Assembly (NCBI GenBank): GCA_934179675.1
Contig: CAKPQS010000002.1
Span: 1-64,000 of the forward strand
Reading direction: 5' to 3'
Length of the DNA stretch: 64,000 nt
Origin: an uncultured Bacilli bacterium
Lineage (GTDB): Bacteria > Bacillota_I > Bacilli_A > RF39 > UBA660
The translations under genes and the position numbers were made by a program. Positions 16,221 to 28,384 of this stretch are shown piece after piece. Numbering within the stretch: position 1 is the first letter of the stretch; every line of letters begins with the position of its first letter. A model generated the notes under the pieces. It saw nothing but the letters and a program-made list of their open reading frames with translations. It was not told the DNA's origin and did no database searches.

Positions 16221-16247
16221 TTAGCACAAAAGGAAAAGGAGTGCTAA
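16221..16247 (+). promoter_or_regulatory. CIRCE operator (HrcA binding site)
   Basis: TTAGCACAA - 9 bases - GAGTGCTAA, against the consensus TTAGCACTC-N9-GAGTGCTAA. Two bases of the left arm deviate. It lies just downstream of the -10, where HrcA binding blocks initiation. The operon encodes HrcA, GrpE and DnaK, so this is the expected autoregulated circuit. Confidence 0.95.
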
Positions 16248-16299
16248 AAAAGTTGTATACTATGTAGATAACTGAATATAATAACTAGAGGTGATAAAT

Positions 16300-17289
16300 T
16301 TGATAACCGAAAGACAAATCAGTTTACTTAAAATAATTGTTGAAGAATATATAAAAACTGCACGACCTGTAGGTTCTAAAGCAATATGTGCAAAATTAAA
16401 ATGTTCTAGTGCAACAGTAAGAAATGAAATGAGTAATTTAGAAGAATTAGGTTACCTTGAAAAAACACACACATCATCTGGTAGAGTACCAAGTGATAAT
16501 GGATACAGATATTATGTTGATCATATTATGGTACCTAAAGAATTAAATGGCGATGAAATGCTAAAACTACAAACAATATTTAAAAATAATAGTTTGATGT
16601 TAAATGATGTTGTTTTGAGAAGTATGGAAATAATTTCTGAATTAACAAATTATACAGCGATTGTTTTAGGAAGTTCATCAAAAGAAAACTTACTTAGCAG
16701 AATGGAAGTAGTACCACTTGCTAATAATAAATTTTTAGCAATCGTAATTACAGATAAAGGTCATGTAGAACATAGAAATATGGAATTAAATGAAAATATA
16801 AGTTTAGATGAAATAAAAAAAACAGTTGAATTAATTAATAGATTAATTGTTGGAACCCCTATAGATGAAATATGTACTAAACTAGAATTTGAAATTAAAC
16901 CAATAATTGGAACATATATTAAACAACATGATGCTATATATAATGCATTTTATAATGCTTTAAATGATTTTAAAGAAGAAGCAAGTGTTAAAGTATCAGG
17001 TGCAAGTAATATTCTTATGCAACCAGAATTTAGTAATGCTGATAAAATAAGAGAAATAGTTAGCAAATTTGAAGACAAAAGCATTGTAAGCAGTATTAAA
17101 GAAGAAGAAAGTGGTATTAATATTTATATTGGAAGTGAAAATACATTAGATGATGATGTAGCTATAATTAAAACCAAATATTCTGTCAATGGTGAAGAAG
17201 GAACAATTGCCTTAATAGGACCTAAAAGAATGGAATATAGTCGAGCAACAGCACTTCTAAATTATATAAAGAAAAACATAGAGAGGTAA
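16300..17289 (+). CDS. hrcA: Heat-inducible transcription repressor HrcA
   Basis: 329 residues from a TTG start, the usual length. AGAGGTGAT lies just upstream of this TTG and the resulting start M-I-T-E-R-Q matches the family; the in-frame GTG at 16291 is part of the ribosome site. The N-terminal winged helix (about 1-75) contains CSSATVRNEMSNLEELGYLEKTHTSSGR in family form and is followed by GAF-like and dimerisation parts. HrcA binds CIRCE and is released on heat shock when GroEL is occupied. First gene of the CIRCE-controlled operon, 2 bases from grpE. Confidence 0.95.
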   Translation: MITERQISLLKIIVEEYIKTARPVGSKAICAKLKCSSATVRNEMSNLEELGYLEKTHTSSGRVPSDNGYRYYVDHIMVPKELNGDEMLKLQTIFKNNSLMLNDVVLRSMEIISELTNYTAIVLGSSSKENLLSRMEVVPLANNKFLAIVITDKGHVEHRNMELNENISLDEIKKTVELINRLIVGTPIDEICTKLEFEIKPIIGTYIKQHDAIYNAFYNALNDFKEEASVKVSGASNILMQPEFSNADKIREIVSKFEDKSIVSSIKEEESGINIYIGSENTLDDDVAIIKTKYSVNGEEGTIALIGPKRMEYSRATALLNYIKKNIER

Positions 17290-17291
17290 AT

Positions 17292-19749
<2,458 letters not shown>

Positions 19750-19752
19750 AAG

Positions 19753-19784
19753 AAGTTCTGGTATAAACCAGAACTTACTTTTTG
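19753..19784 (+). terminator. Terminator after dnaK
   Basis: 10-bp perfect stem AAGTTCTGGT / ACCAGAACTT (19753-19762, 19767-19776), loop ATAA, then ACTTTTTG. It separates hrcA-grpE-dnaK from pepF-dnaJ, at least partly. Confidence 0.9.
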
Positions 19785-19794
19785 AAAGGAAAAT

Positions 19795-21594
19795 ATGATT
19801 GAATCAAGAGAAAAAATAGATAAAAAATATAAGTGGAATTTAGAAAAAATATATAAAACAAATGAAGATTTTATAGAAGAATTAGAGTATATTACTAAAA
19901 AACAAGAATATATTGCAAAATATAAAGGAATAATTTTAAAATCAAGTGAAAACCTTTATAATTTATTAAAAGATATGAATGATTATGATATGATTTTATC
20001 AAAATTATATGTATATGCTAAAATGCGTTTAGATGAAGATTCAAACAAAAATATATATAAAGACTATGTTGGAAGAATTGAAAATACATTAACACGTTTT
20101 AGTACTCTTACATCTTTCATTCAACCAGAATTATTAAACTCTGATTATGAATTAGTACTAAAATATATTTTAGAAAATGATAAATTAGAAACATATAAAA
20201 AACTATTACAAGATATTTATAGATATAAAAGTCATACATTAACAAATAAAGAAGAACATATACTTGCATCATTATCAAAAGTATTAAATTTAAGTGAACA
20301 AACAGCTTATTATTTAAGAAATGCGGATATGAAATTTGGCAAAATAATAGATGAAAATGGGAAAAAACAAGAATTAACAGATTCTAATTATTCAATCTAT
20401 ATAAAATCTAAAAATCGTAAGGTAAGAAGAAGTGCTTTTAAAGAAATGTTTAAAACATATAAATCACTTGTAAATACTTATGCAAGTTTACTAGGAGGAA
20501 CAGTTGAATTAAATAATGAAACAGCTAAATTAAGAAAATATAATTCCTCTTTAGAAATGTCACTTTATAATGATGATATAGATGTTGAATTATATGATAA
20601 ATTAATTAAAGATGTTCATAAAGGATTACCATTTTTATTTAAATATTATAAACTAAAAAAACAAGTATTAAATGTTAATGAATTACATATATATGATGTA
20701 TATGCTGAATTATCGGAAAAATCAGATAAAAAATATGAATATGAAGAAGCAAAAAAAATAATAAAAAAGGCATTAAGTGTATTTGGTGATGAATATATAA
20801 GTATCATAGATAAAGCCTTTTCTGAAAATTGGATTGACGTATTTGAAAACAAAGGGAAAAAATCAGGAGCATATTCATGGGGAGCATACACAACAGATCC
20901 ATATATATTAACAAATTATAATTATGACTATAACAGTGTTTCTACACTTGCTCATGAATTAGGTCATTCAGTTCATTCTTATCTATCAAACCATAATAAT
21001 ACATACCATGAATCAGGTTATCCAATATTTTTAGCAGAAATAGCGTCCACAGTAAATGAACTATTACTTGCATATTATATATTAGATAATACAGATGATA
21101 TTAATGAAAAAAAATACATAATTAGTAATATGCTTGAACTTTATAGAGCCACTATATATCGTCAAACAATGTTTGCTGAATTTGAAAAAGAAATTCATGA
21201 AAAAAATATGCAAGGATTAGTTTTAACAAGTGAAACATTATCAGATATTTACTATGATAAAATAAAAACTTACTTTGCTAAAAACATCAAAATTGATGAA
21301 GAAATTAAATATGAATGGGCAAGAATTCCACATTTCTATGATTCATTTTATGTATATAAATATGCAACAGGATTATCAATTGCAAGTTATATAGTAAAAA
21401 GAATAAGATCTAATGATACAGAATTTAAAAACAAGTATATTAACCTTTTAAAAAGTGGTGGAAAAGATTATCCACTAGAATTATTAAAAAAATGTGATAT
21501 AGATGTCTTAAATGATAATATAGTATATGAAGCTTTAGAATCATTTAATGAATTAATTGATAAGGAGTATGTTTATGAAAAAAGATTATTATGA
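19795..21594 (+). CDS. pepF: Oligoendopeptidase F (M3B zinc metallopeptidase)
   Basis: 599 residues, the family length. The zinc site HELGH (LAHELGHSVHS, near residue 387) is followed by the third ligand Glu in FLAEIASTVNE. This cytoplasmic enzyme cleaves oligopeptides of roughly 7-17 residues. GAAAGGA lies before the ATG. It sits between dnaK and dnaJ, and its last 20 bases overlap dnaJ, which suggests that dnaJ translation depends on pepF. Confidence 0.95.
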   Translation: MIESREKIDKKYKWNLEKIYKTNEDFIEELEYITKKQEYIAKYKGIILKSSENLYNLLKDMNDYDMILSKLYVYAKMRLDEDSNKNIYKDYVGRIENTLTRFSTLTSFIQPELLNSDYELVLKYILENDKLETYKKLLQDIYRYKSHTLTNKEEHILASLSKVLNLSEQTAYYLRNADMKFGKIIDENGKKQELTDSNYSIYIKSKNRKVRRSAFKEMFKTYKSLVNTYASLLGGTVELNNETAKLRKYNSSLEMSLYNDDIDVELYDKLIKDVHKGLPFLFKYYKLKKQVLNVNELHIYDVYAELSEKSDKKYEYEEAKKIIKKALSVFGDEYISIIDKAFSENWIDVFENKGKKSGAYSWGAYTTDPYILTNYNYDYNSVSTLAHELGHSVHSYLSNHNNTYHESGYPIFLAEIASTVNELLLAYYILDNTDDINEKKYIISNMLELYRATIYRQTMFAEFEKEIHEKNMQGLVLTSETLSDIYYDKIKTYFAKNIKIDEEIKYEWARIPHFYDSFYVYKYATGLSIASYIVKRIRSNDTEFKNKYINLLKSGGKDYPLELLKKCDIDVLNDNIVYEALESFNELIDKEYVYEKRLL

Positions 21595-22678
21595 AGTCTT
21601 AGGCATATCTAAAACAGCAACTGATGCAGAAATAAAAAGTGCCTTTAGAAAAATGGCAAAACAATATCATCCAGATATAAATAAAGCACCAGATGCAGCA
21701 GAAAAATTTAAAGAAGCCCAAGAAGCATATGCCGTTTTATCCGATCCAAACAAAAGAAAACAATATGATCAATACGGTCATGCAGCATTTGACAATAACG
21801 GTTCAACAGGAGGTTATGATTTTTCTGGCTTTGATTTTTCTGATATTTTCTCTGACCTTTTTGGAAGTTCTTTTGGCGGATTTAATTTTGGTGGAAGAAC
21901 TAATACATCAAGAGGAAGTCGTAAAGGCGAAGACAATTTAGTAAGAGTTAACTTAACATTTTTAGAAGCAATTAACGGCTGTAAAAAAACAATTAAAGTT
22001 GCAACAACTGAATTATGTCCAGACTGCAATGGTAAAGGCGGATTAGGAGAAAAAACATGTTCAGTATGTCATGGAAGTGGAACTGTTACAAGTGAACAAA
22101 GATCATTATTTGGATCATTTATGACAAGAACAACATGTGATAATTGCCACGGGAAAGGAACAACTTACGAAAAAAATTGTACAACATGTCGTGGAACAGG
22201 TAAAATAAACAAAACAAAAGAAATAGAAGTAAAAGTTCCGGCAGGTGTTGATAATGGTAATCAATTAAGAATAGCTGGAAAAGGTGGAGCGGGTTATAAT
22301 GGTGGCCCAAATGGAGATTTATATATTGAATTCACTGTTGAAGAACATCCAATTTTCGAAAGAGAAGAAGATGATATATATTTATTTTTACCAATTACTA
22401 TTGTAGATTGTGTACTTGGGTGCAAAAAGGATATTCCAACACTTGAAGGAACAATTAAATTAACTATTCCCGAAAATTCTAAAACAGGTGATAAATTAAG
22501 AATAAAAGGAAAAGGTATAACTAATGTTAATACAGGTAAAAAAGGAGATATGTATGTTGTCTTAAATATTTTACCACCAACAAAAATAACAAGAGAACAA
22601 AAAACACTACTAGAAAAATTAAGAGAAACAGATTTAGAAGATAATAAAGAATTCAAAAAAATAAGAGAATATTTATAA
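21575..22678 (+). CDS. dnaJ: Chaperone DnaJ (Hsp40)
   Basis: 367 residues from the ATG at 21575, chosen because AAGGAG (21563-21568) is 6 bases upstream; an ATG at 21569 touches it. The J-domain (residues about 2-65) contains the HPD motif in QYHPDINK. A Gly/Phe-rich linker (FSGFDFSDIF, about 75-115) follows. Four CxxCxGxG zinc repeats (CPDCNGKG, CSVCHGSG, CDNCHGKG, CTTCRGTG) and the substrate-binding beta domains complete it. It stimulates the DnaK ATPase. It is separated from dnaK by pepF and a terminator. Confidence 0.97.
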   Translation: MKKDYYEVLGISKTATDAEIKSAFRKMAKQYHPDINKAPDAAEKFKEAQEAYAVLSDPNKRKQYDQYGHAAFDNNGSTGGYDFSGFDFSDIFSDLFGSSFGGFNFGGRTNTSRGSRKGEDNLVRVNLTFLEAINGCKKTIKVATTELCPDCNGKGGLGEKTCSVCHGSGTVTSEQRSLFGSFMTRTTCDNCHGKGTTYEKNCTTCRGTGKINKTKEIEVKVPAGVDNGNQLRIAGKGGAGYNGGPNGDLYIEFTVEEHPIFEREEDDIYLFLPITIVDCVLGCKKDIPTLEGTIKLTIPENSKTGDKLRIKGKGITNVNTGKKGDMYVVLNILPPTKITREQKTLLEKLRETDLEDNKEFKKIREYL

Positions 22679-22740
22679 TCTTCTTTTTTTTTTTACAAAA
22701 AAATGCTATACTATATTTAGATTAAAAAGCGGAGGACATT

Positions 22741-24822
22741 ATGAAAATAAAAGCTGAAAAAAAAGATTGGATAAAATTTATTGTTATATCAATTGCCTTA
22801 TTTTATTTATCAACATTAATTGTTGAAAATTTAGCAAACTGGGCTAGTTATGGAATAGTTGAACCATATATATGGCTATTTCCATACCATATTTATATGC
22901 CAGTTAGATTAATAGGAAGTATTTTACTTTTTATAGTATTAATGATATGGATATTAACAAGTGTAAGTTCATTAATTTTTGATAAAGAAAAAGGAATAGG
23001 ATTTGCTGTTAAGAAAAAGGAAAGCGATGGCTATTCTCATTGGGCAAAAGAAAAAGAAATTAAAGAACAATTAAAAATGGTTAAAGTAACTGATGAAAAA
23101 ATGAAATATGGTGGTTTGCCTTTAATAAACAATGGCAAAGAAATATATGTTGATGATGGTGAATCCCATTCATTAATAATTGGTTCTACAGGTAGTGGTA
23201 AAACACAATATATGGTTTTACCAGCAGTTAAAATACTTGCTCGAAAAGGCGAATCAATGATTATAACCGATCCTAAAGGTGAAATATATGAAGAAACAGC
23301 AGAAATGCTAAAAGAAAAAGGTTATAATATTGTTTTATTAAATTTCCGTGAACCGCAAAAAGGTAATTCATGGAATCCATTAAATTTGCCTTATTCATTA
23401 TACAAAGAAGGAAACAAAGATAAAGCAATTGAATTATTAGACGATTTAGCAGCTAATATTTTGTATGATGAAAAAGCTCAAAATCAAGATCCATTTTGGG
23501 AAAAATCATCAGCTGATTATTTTTCTGGTTTAGCACTAGGTTTATTTGATGATGCATCACCAGATGAAATAAATTTAAACAGTATTAACTTAATGAGTAC
23601 AATAGGTGAAGAAAGATGTGGAGCTTCAACATACATTAAAGAATATTTTTCAACAAAAGATGCAGCTAGTAGTGCTTATGTAAATGCAAGTAGTGTTTTA
23701 ATGGCACCATCAGAAACAAAAGGTGGTATTCTTGCTGTATTTAAACAAAAAGTAAAATTATTTACATCAAGAGAAGTATTATCAGAAATGCTTGCTCATA
23801 ATGACTTTGATATGAAAGATATTGGAAGACAAAAAACAGCAGTATTTATAGTTATACAAGATGAAAAGAAAACATATCATTCATTAGTTACAATATTTAT
23901 AAAACAATGTTATGAAACATTAATTGATGTAGCTCAAGAATGTGGTGGGAAATTACCATATAGAACAAATTTTATATTGGATGAATTCGCTAATATGCCT
24001 CCATTAAAAGATGTTACAACAATGGTAACAGCAGCTAGAAGTCGTTTAATAAGATTTAACTTTATTATCCAAAACTTTGCTCAATTAAATCAAATATATG
24101 GTAAAGAACAAGCTGATACAATAAAAGGTAACTGTGGTAATATTATTTATTTAATAAGTACTGAAGTTGCAGCCCTAGAAGAAATAAGTAAATTATGTGG
24201 TGAAAAGAAATCAAAAGAAAAAGATAAAACAGCATCAACACCATTAATTACTGTAAGTGATTTACAAAGATTAAAACAAGGCGAAACTATTATTTTAAGA
24301 ACAAGGCAGTGGCCATTTAAAACTAAATTAGTCATGAACTGGAAAATAGATTGGGGTAAAAAATATGATAAAGCAACATACCCAACTCGTGAAAAATTAA
24401 GTATTCCTATGTTTGATATAAAAGAATTTGTTGATAAAATTAAAGCTGAAAAATTTCAAAACATGGTAGGAAATATGAATCAACAACCTGCATTTCCATT
24501 CGGTGGTGCTAATCCATTTGGTGGTAATAATCCATTTGGTGAAAACTTTGGAAATAATAATTCATTTACTAATAATCAAGGTGCTGGTATTGATTTAGAT
24601 GAAGTAGTTAAAAGAATCGATGCTAAAATAGCTGAATTAGAAGCTGAAGAAACACTAGAAAAAGAAAAAGATTGGTCTTATGATGATAACAATGAAGTAA
24701 AAGAAATTAGTATGCCAGAGGAAATACCAGAGGAAACTAATATTTCTGAAGAACCTAAAAAGACAAGAGATGAAGTTACAGATGATGAGTTCTTTGATGA
24801 TTTTTGGAGCGATGGAGAATAA
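22741..24822 (+). CDS. VirD4/TraG-like type IV coupling ATPase (orphan)
   Basis: 693 residues. Two N-terminal membrane helices (about 13-35 and 58-80), then a VirD4/TraG NTPase: Walker A GSTGSGKTQ (about 149-157), ITDPKGEIYEET, Walker B FILDEFANMP and a sensor-like NFIIQNFAQL. Coupling proteins deliver DNA-protein substrates to a type IV secretion channel. No relaxase, VirB-like or transfer gene is visible nearby. The C-terminal part has an Asn/Gly/Phe-rich linker (NPFGGNNPFGENFG) and an acidic, aromatic tail (DDEFFDDFWSDGE). GCGGAGGA precedes the ATG. It may be a conserved chromosomal paralogue or a relic of an integrative element. Confidence 0.85.
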   Translation: MKIKAEKKDWIKFIVISIALFYLSTLIVENLANWASYGIVEPYIWLFPYHIYMPVRLIGSILLFIVLMIWILTSVSSLIFDKEKGIGFAVKKKESDGYSHWAKEKEIKEQLKMVKVTDEKMKYGGLPLINNGKEIYVDDGESHSLIIGSTGSGKTQYMVLPAVKILARKGESMIITDPKGEIYEETAEMLKEKGYNIVLLNFREPQKGNSWNPLNLPYSLYKEGNKDKAIELLDDLAANILYDEKAQNQDPFWEKSSADYFSGLALGLFDDASPDEINLNSINLMSTIGEERCGASTYIKEYFSTKDAASSAYVNASSVLMAPSETKGGILAVFKQKVKLFTSREVLSEMLAHNDFDMKDIGRQKTAVFIVIQDEKKTYHSLVTIFIKQCYETLIDVAQECGGKLPYRTNFILDEFANMPPLKDVTTMVTAARSRLIRFNFIIQNFAQLNQIYGKEQADTIKGNCGNIIYLISTEVAALEEISKLCGEKKSKEKDKTASTPLITVSDLQRLKQGETIILRTRQWPFKTKLVMNWKIDWGKKYDKATYPTREKLSIPMFDIKEFVDKIKAEKFQNMVGNMNQQPAFPFGGANPFGGNNPFGENFGNNNSFTNNQGAGIDLDEVVKRIDAKIAELEAEETLEKEKDWSYDDNNEVKEISMPEEIPEETNISEEPKKTRDEVTDDEFFDDFWSDGE

Positions 24823-24848
24823 ATAACATATAATATATTGGTGATTAT

Positions 24849-25130
24849 ATGAATTCAATTAGTATCGAAGAATTAAAAAAATATACAAATTATAAACTAA
24901 TTGATATAAGAGATAAAGAAAGTTATATGAAGGGGCATCTAAAGGGTGCAGTTAATGTGGAAATAGAAGATATTCTTGCTTTTCCAAACAAATATTTAAG
25001 TAAAAATTTAACATATGTCTTTTATTGTGATGAAGGAAAATCAAGTTTAAAATTAGTGCAAACTTTAAAAAAAAATTATGATGTTTTAAGTCTAAATGAA
25101 GGATATAATAAACTAAAAGGAATGAGATAA
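24849..25130 (+). CDS. Rhodanese-like domain protein
   Basis: 93 residues, a single rhodanese domain: IDIRDKESYMKGHLKGAVNV (about 18-37) and the active loop with Cys in FYCDEGKSS (about 60-68). Such proteins carry sulfur as a persulfide on this Cys; the partner is unknown. It stands 26 bases after the VirD4-like gene with its own GGTGAT site. Confidence 0.85.
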   Translation: MNSISIEELKKYTNYKLIDIRDKESYMKGHLKGAVNVEIEDILAFPNKYLSKNLTYVFYCDEGKSSLKLVQTLKKNYDVLSLNEGYNKLKGMR

Positions 25131-25200
25131 AACTTATTCTTTTTTAGTTAATGATATTTCTTTTTTATAGAAATAATGATATACTTATAACGGTGATAAA

Positions 25201-26271
25201 ATGGAATATGTAATAATATTATTAATAGTTATAAACTTGATATTAACAGTTATAACATTAACAAAAAACATAAATGAAAGAAATATAACAGATAAAATAA
25301 GCAATCTAGAAAAAAATACAATTCAAGAATTAAGTGATTTTAGATCTTCTCTAACAAAAGATCTAACTGATGATTTTAATAAATTAAGTGATAGAATAGA
25401 AAATAAAATGGTAACAATAGATAATAAAGTAAATAGTAGATTAGATGAAAATTTTGAAAAAACAAATAAAACATTTACAAGTGTATTAGAAAAATTAGCA
25501 AAAATAGATGAAGCCCAGAAAAAAATAGATACATTATCAACAGATATAATATCATTACAAGGAATTTTAACAGATAAAAAAGCTAGAGGTACATTTGGTG
25601 AAGTTAATTTAAAACATATTATGAATAGTGTATTTGGCAATGATACAAAACTATATCAAATGCAATATAAATTTGCAACCGGCGAAATAGCTGACTGTGT
25701 TTTATTCGCACCCGATCCATTAGGTTTAGTCGCAATTGATTCAAAATTTCCCCTTGAAAATTATCAAAGAATGGTTGATAAAAATTTAAGCCAAAATGCT
25801 AGAGATTTAGCCGAAAAAGCATTCATTCAAGATTTTAAAAAACATATTGATGATATCTCTAAAAAATATATCATTCCTAATATAACAAGTGATCAAGCAT
25901 TTATGTTCTTACCAGCAGAAGCCGTTTTTGCCGAAGTACAAGCTTATCATCAAGAATTAATTGATTATGCCTATAAGAAAAAAGTTTGGTTAGTTTCACC
26001 AACAACACTAATAAGTACGTTAACTACAATCCAAATAATTGTTAAAAATGTTGAAAGAGATAAATATGCAAGTATAATACATGATCAATTAAAACTATTA
26101 GATGTTGAATTTAGGAGATATAAAGAAAGATGGGATAAATTATCAACCCATATTGAAACAATTAATAATGATGTTAAAGATTTGCACACAACAAGTGAAA
26201 AAATATGTAAAAAATTTGATTCAATTAATAAAGTTGAAATAAAAGAAATAGAGGATAAAAATGGAAGATAA
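25201..26271 (+). CDS. rmuC: DNA recombination protein RmuC
   Basis: 356 residues. An N-terminal membrane anchor (about 3-20), a coiled-coil region (about 25-115) and the RmuC nuclease-like domain: KARGTFGEVNLKHIM, LVAIDSKFPLENYQ and MFLPAEAVFAEV. RmuC proteins limit rearrangements at inverted repeats; the biochemical activity is not settled. A TATACT (25180-25185) lies upstream. The last 11 bases overlap rnr. Confidence 0.92.
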   Translation: MEYVIILLIVINLILTVITLTKNINERNITDKISNLEKNTIQELSDFRSSLTKDLTDDFNKLSDRIENKMVTIDNKVNSRLDENFEKTNKTFTSVLEKLAKIDEAQKKIDTLSTDIISLQGILTDKKARGTFGEVNLKHIMNSVFGNDTKLYQMQYKFATGEIADCVLFAPDPLGLVAIDSKFPLENYQRMVDKNLSQNARDLAEKAFIQDFKKHIDDISKKYIIPNITSDQAFMFLPAEAVFAEVQAYHQELIDYAYKKKVWLVSPTTLISTLTTIQIIVKNVERDKYASIIHDQLKLLDVEFRRYKERWDKLSTHIETINNDVKDLHTTSEKICKKFDSINKVEIKEIEDKNGR

Positions 26272-28384
26272 AATAGTAGAACTTTTAAAAACAGAAAATA
26301 GAGGATTTAGTTTTGAAGAAATAATTAATTATTTAAATTTAAAAGAAACAAATGATTTAGAAGAAGTAGTTAAATGTTTAAATAATATGCAACAAAAAGC
26401 AACAATTTATCAGTCAAAAGCTAAAAAATATATGTTATTAATTAATAGTCATTTAAAAACAGGAAAATTTGTAGGTAATAGAAAAGGATTTGGTTTTGTA
26501 ATTATTCAAGGAGAAGAAGATACTTTTATTGCTAAAAATAACGTAAATGGTGCGATTGATGGTGATACAGTTGTACTTGAAATATTTAAAAAAGGTATGA
26601 AACCAGAAGGCAGAATATTAAGTATTGTCAATCGTGAAAATAAATTATTTGTTGGTGAATATTACTATAAAGATAAAAAAGGTCATATTATTTTTGATGA
26701 TAATAAAATAAGTATTGATGTTATAATTGAACCATCAAAATCAATGAATGCTATGGATGGACATAAAGTATTAATTAAATTAGGCAAAAAATTAAAAGCA
26801 AATACTTATGAAGGTGAAGTTGTAAAAATAATTGGTCATAAAAATGATCCGGGAGTTGATATATTATCTATAATTGCCAAATATGATTTTTCTGATCAAT
26901 TTCCAGAAGAAGTAATGAAAGAATTAGATGATATACCAAATGAAATAGATGAAAATGATATAAAAAATCGTGTTGACTTAAGAAGTATAGAATTATTTAC
27001 GATCGATGGTGATGATGCTAAAGATCTAGATGATGCTGTAAGTCTAAAAATGCTTGAAAATGGAAATTATGAATTAGGGGTTCATATTGCTGATGTTAGT
27101 TATTATGTCAAAGAAAATACAGCAATAGATAAAGAAGCATATAATAGAGGAACAAGTGTATATTTAGTTGATCGTGTTTTACCAATGTTACCACATAAAT
27201 TATCAAATGGAATATGTTCATTAAATGGAGGCGTTGATAGATTTGCACTATCTTGTATAATGGAAATAAACGAAAAAGGTGATGTTGTTAATTATAATGT
27301 TTTTCCAAGCGTAATTAAATCAAAATTAAGAATGACATATAAAAAAGTAAACGATATTCTTGAAAAAAATATAGTTGATGAGTTATATGAACCATTTGCA
27401 AATACATTAAGAAATATGAAAAAATTATCTGATATTTTAAGAGAAAATAAAAAAAGAAGAGGATATATTGATTTTGAAATACCAGAGGTAAAAATAATAG
27501 TTGATGAAAAAGGGAAACCAATTGAATTATCAAAAAGAGTACAAGGAACAGGGGAAAAATTAATTGAAGATTTTATGATTGTTGCTAATGAAACTGTTGC
27601 AACATATATAAATAATATGGAATTACCTTTTATATATCGTGTTCATGGTGAACCAAGTCAAGAAAAATTAAATAATTTTTTAAATTTTGTAAGCATTTTG
27701 GGATATAAACCAACAGGTAAACTAAAAAAATCAAGTCCTCAATCAGTACAAAATTTATTGAATCAATTAAAAGATAAACCAGAATTCCCAATATTTTCGG
27801 AATTATTATTAAGAAGTATGCAAAAAGCCGTTTATAGTGATACAAATATTGGTCATTTTGGATTAGGAAGTGAATGCTATACACATTTTACATCACCAAT
27901 AAGAAGATATCCTGATACAACTGTTCATAGATTACTTAGAACTTATATTTTTGAAGGTCATATAGATAATTATACTGTTGATGCTATGAATATAAAAATG
28001 CCAGTTATAGCAGAACATACAAGCGAAAAAGAAGTTGATGCTATTGAGTGTGAAAGAGAAGTAGATGACATGAAAATGGCTGAATACATGGAAGATCATA
28101 TAGGTGAAGTATATGTTGGAAGAATAAGCGGTGTTATGAATTTTGGTTTATTCGTTGAACTTGATAATTTAGTTGAAGGTTTAATAAGAATAGAAGATTT
28201 AGATGATGATTTTTATATTTATGATGAAGAAAATTATAGATTAATAGGTAGAAAACATCATAAACAATATCGAATTGGTGATAATATAAAGATTATTGTA
28301 AAATCGGCTTCGAAAGCATCTAAAACTATTGACTTCTTAATTTACAAGGAGGAAGAAAATGGAAATACTAAACAGAAAAGCTAG
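26261..28384 (+). CDS. rnr: Ribonuclease R
   Basis: 707 residues. An N-terminal winged helix (about 1-60), cold-shock-like OB domains (about 65-220), the RNB catalytic domain with the metal-binding IDGDDAKDLDDAV (about 248-260), and a C-terminal S1 domain (VYVGRISGVMNFGLFVEL). It is a processive 3'-5' exoribonuclease of structured RNA that also degrades non-stop mRNA during trans-translation. It is followed by smpB and ssrA, the usual trans-translation cluster, and overlaps both rmuC (11 bases) and smpB (26 bases). Confidence 0.96.
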   Translation: MEDKIVELLKTENRGFSFEEIINYLNLKETNDLEEVVKCLNNMQQKATIYQSKAKKYMLLINSHLKTGKFVGNRKGFGFVIIQGEEDTFIAKNNVNGAIDGDTVVLEIFKKGMKPEGRILSIVNRENKLFVGEYYYKDKKGHIIFDDNKISIDVIIEPSKSMNAMDGHKVLIKLGKKLKANTYEGEVVKIIGHKNDPGVDILSIIAKYDFSDQFPEEVMKELDDIPNEIDENDIKNRVDLRSIELFTIDGDDAKDLDDAVSLKMLENGNYELGVHIADVSYYVKENTAIDKEAYNRGTSVYLVDRVLPMLPHKLSNGICSLNGGVDRFALSCIMEINEKGDVVNYNVFPSVIKSKLRMTYKKVNDILEKNIVDELYEPFANTLRNMKKLSDILRENKKRRGYIDFEIPEVKIIVDEKGKPIELSKRVQGTGEKLIEDFMIVANETVATYINNMELPFIYRVHGEPSQEKLNNFLNFVSILGYKPTGKLKKSSPQSVQNLLNQLKDKPEFPIFSELLLRSMQKAVYSDTNIGHFGLGSECYTHFTSPIRRYPDTTVHRLLRTYIFEGHIDNYTVDAMNIKMPVIAEHTSEKEVDAIECEREVDDMKMAEYMEDHIGEVYVGRISGVMNFGLFVELDNLVEGLIRIEDLDDDFYIYDEENYRLIGRKHHKQYRIGDNIKIIVKSASKASKTIDFLIYKEEENGNTKQKS

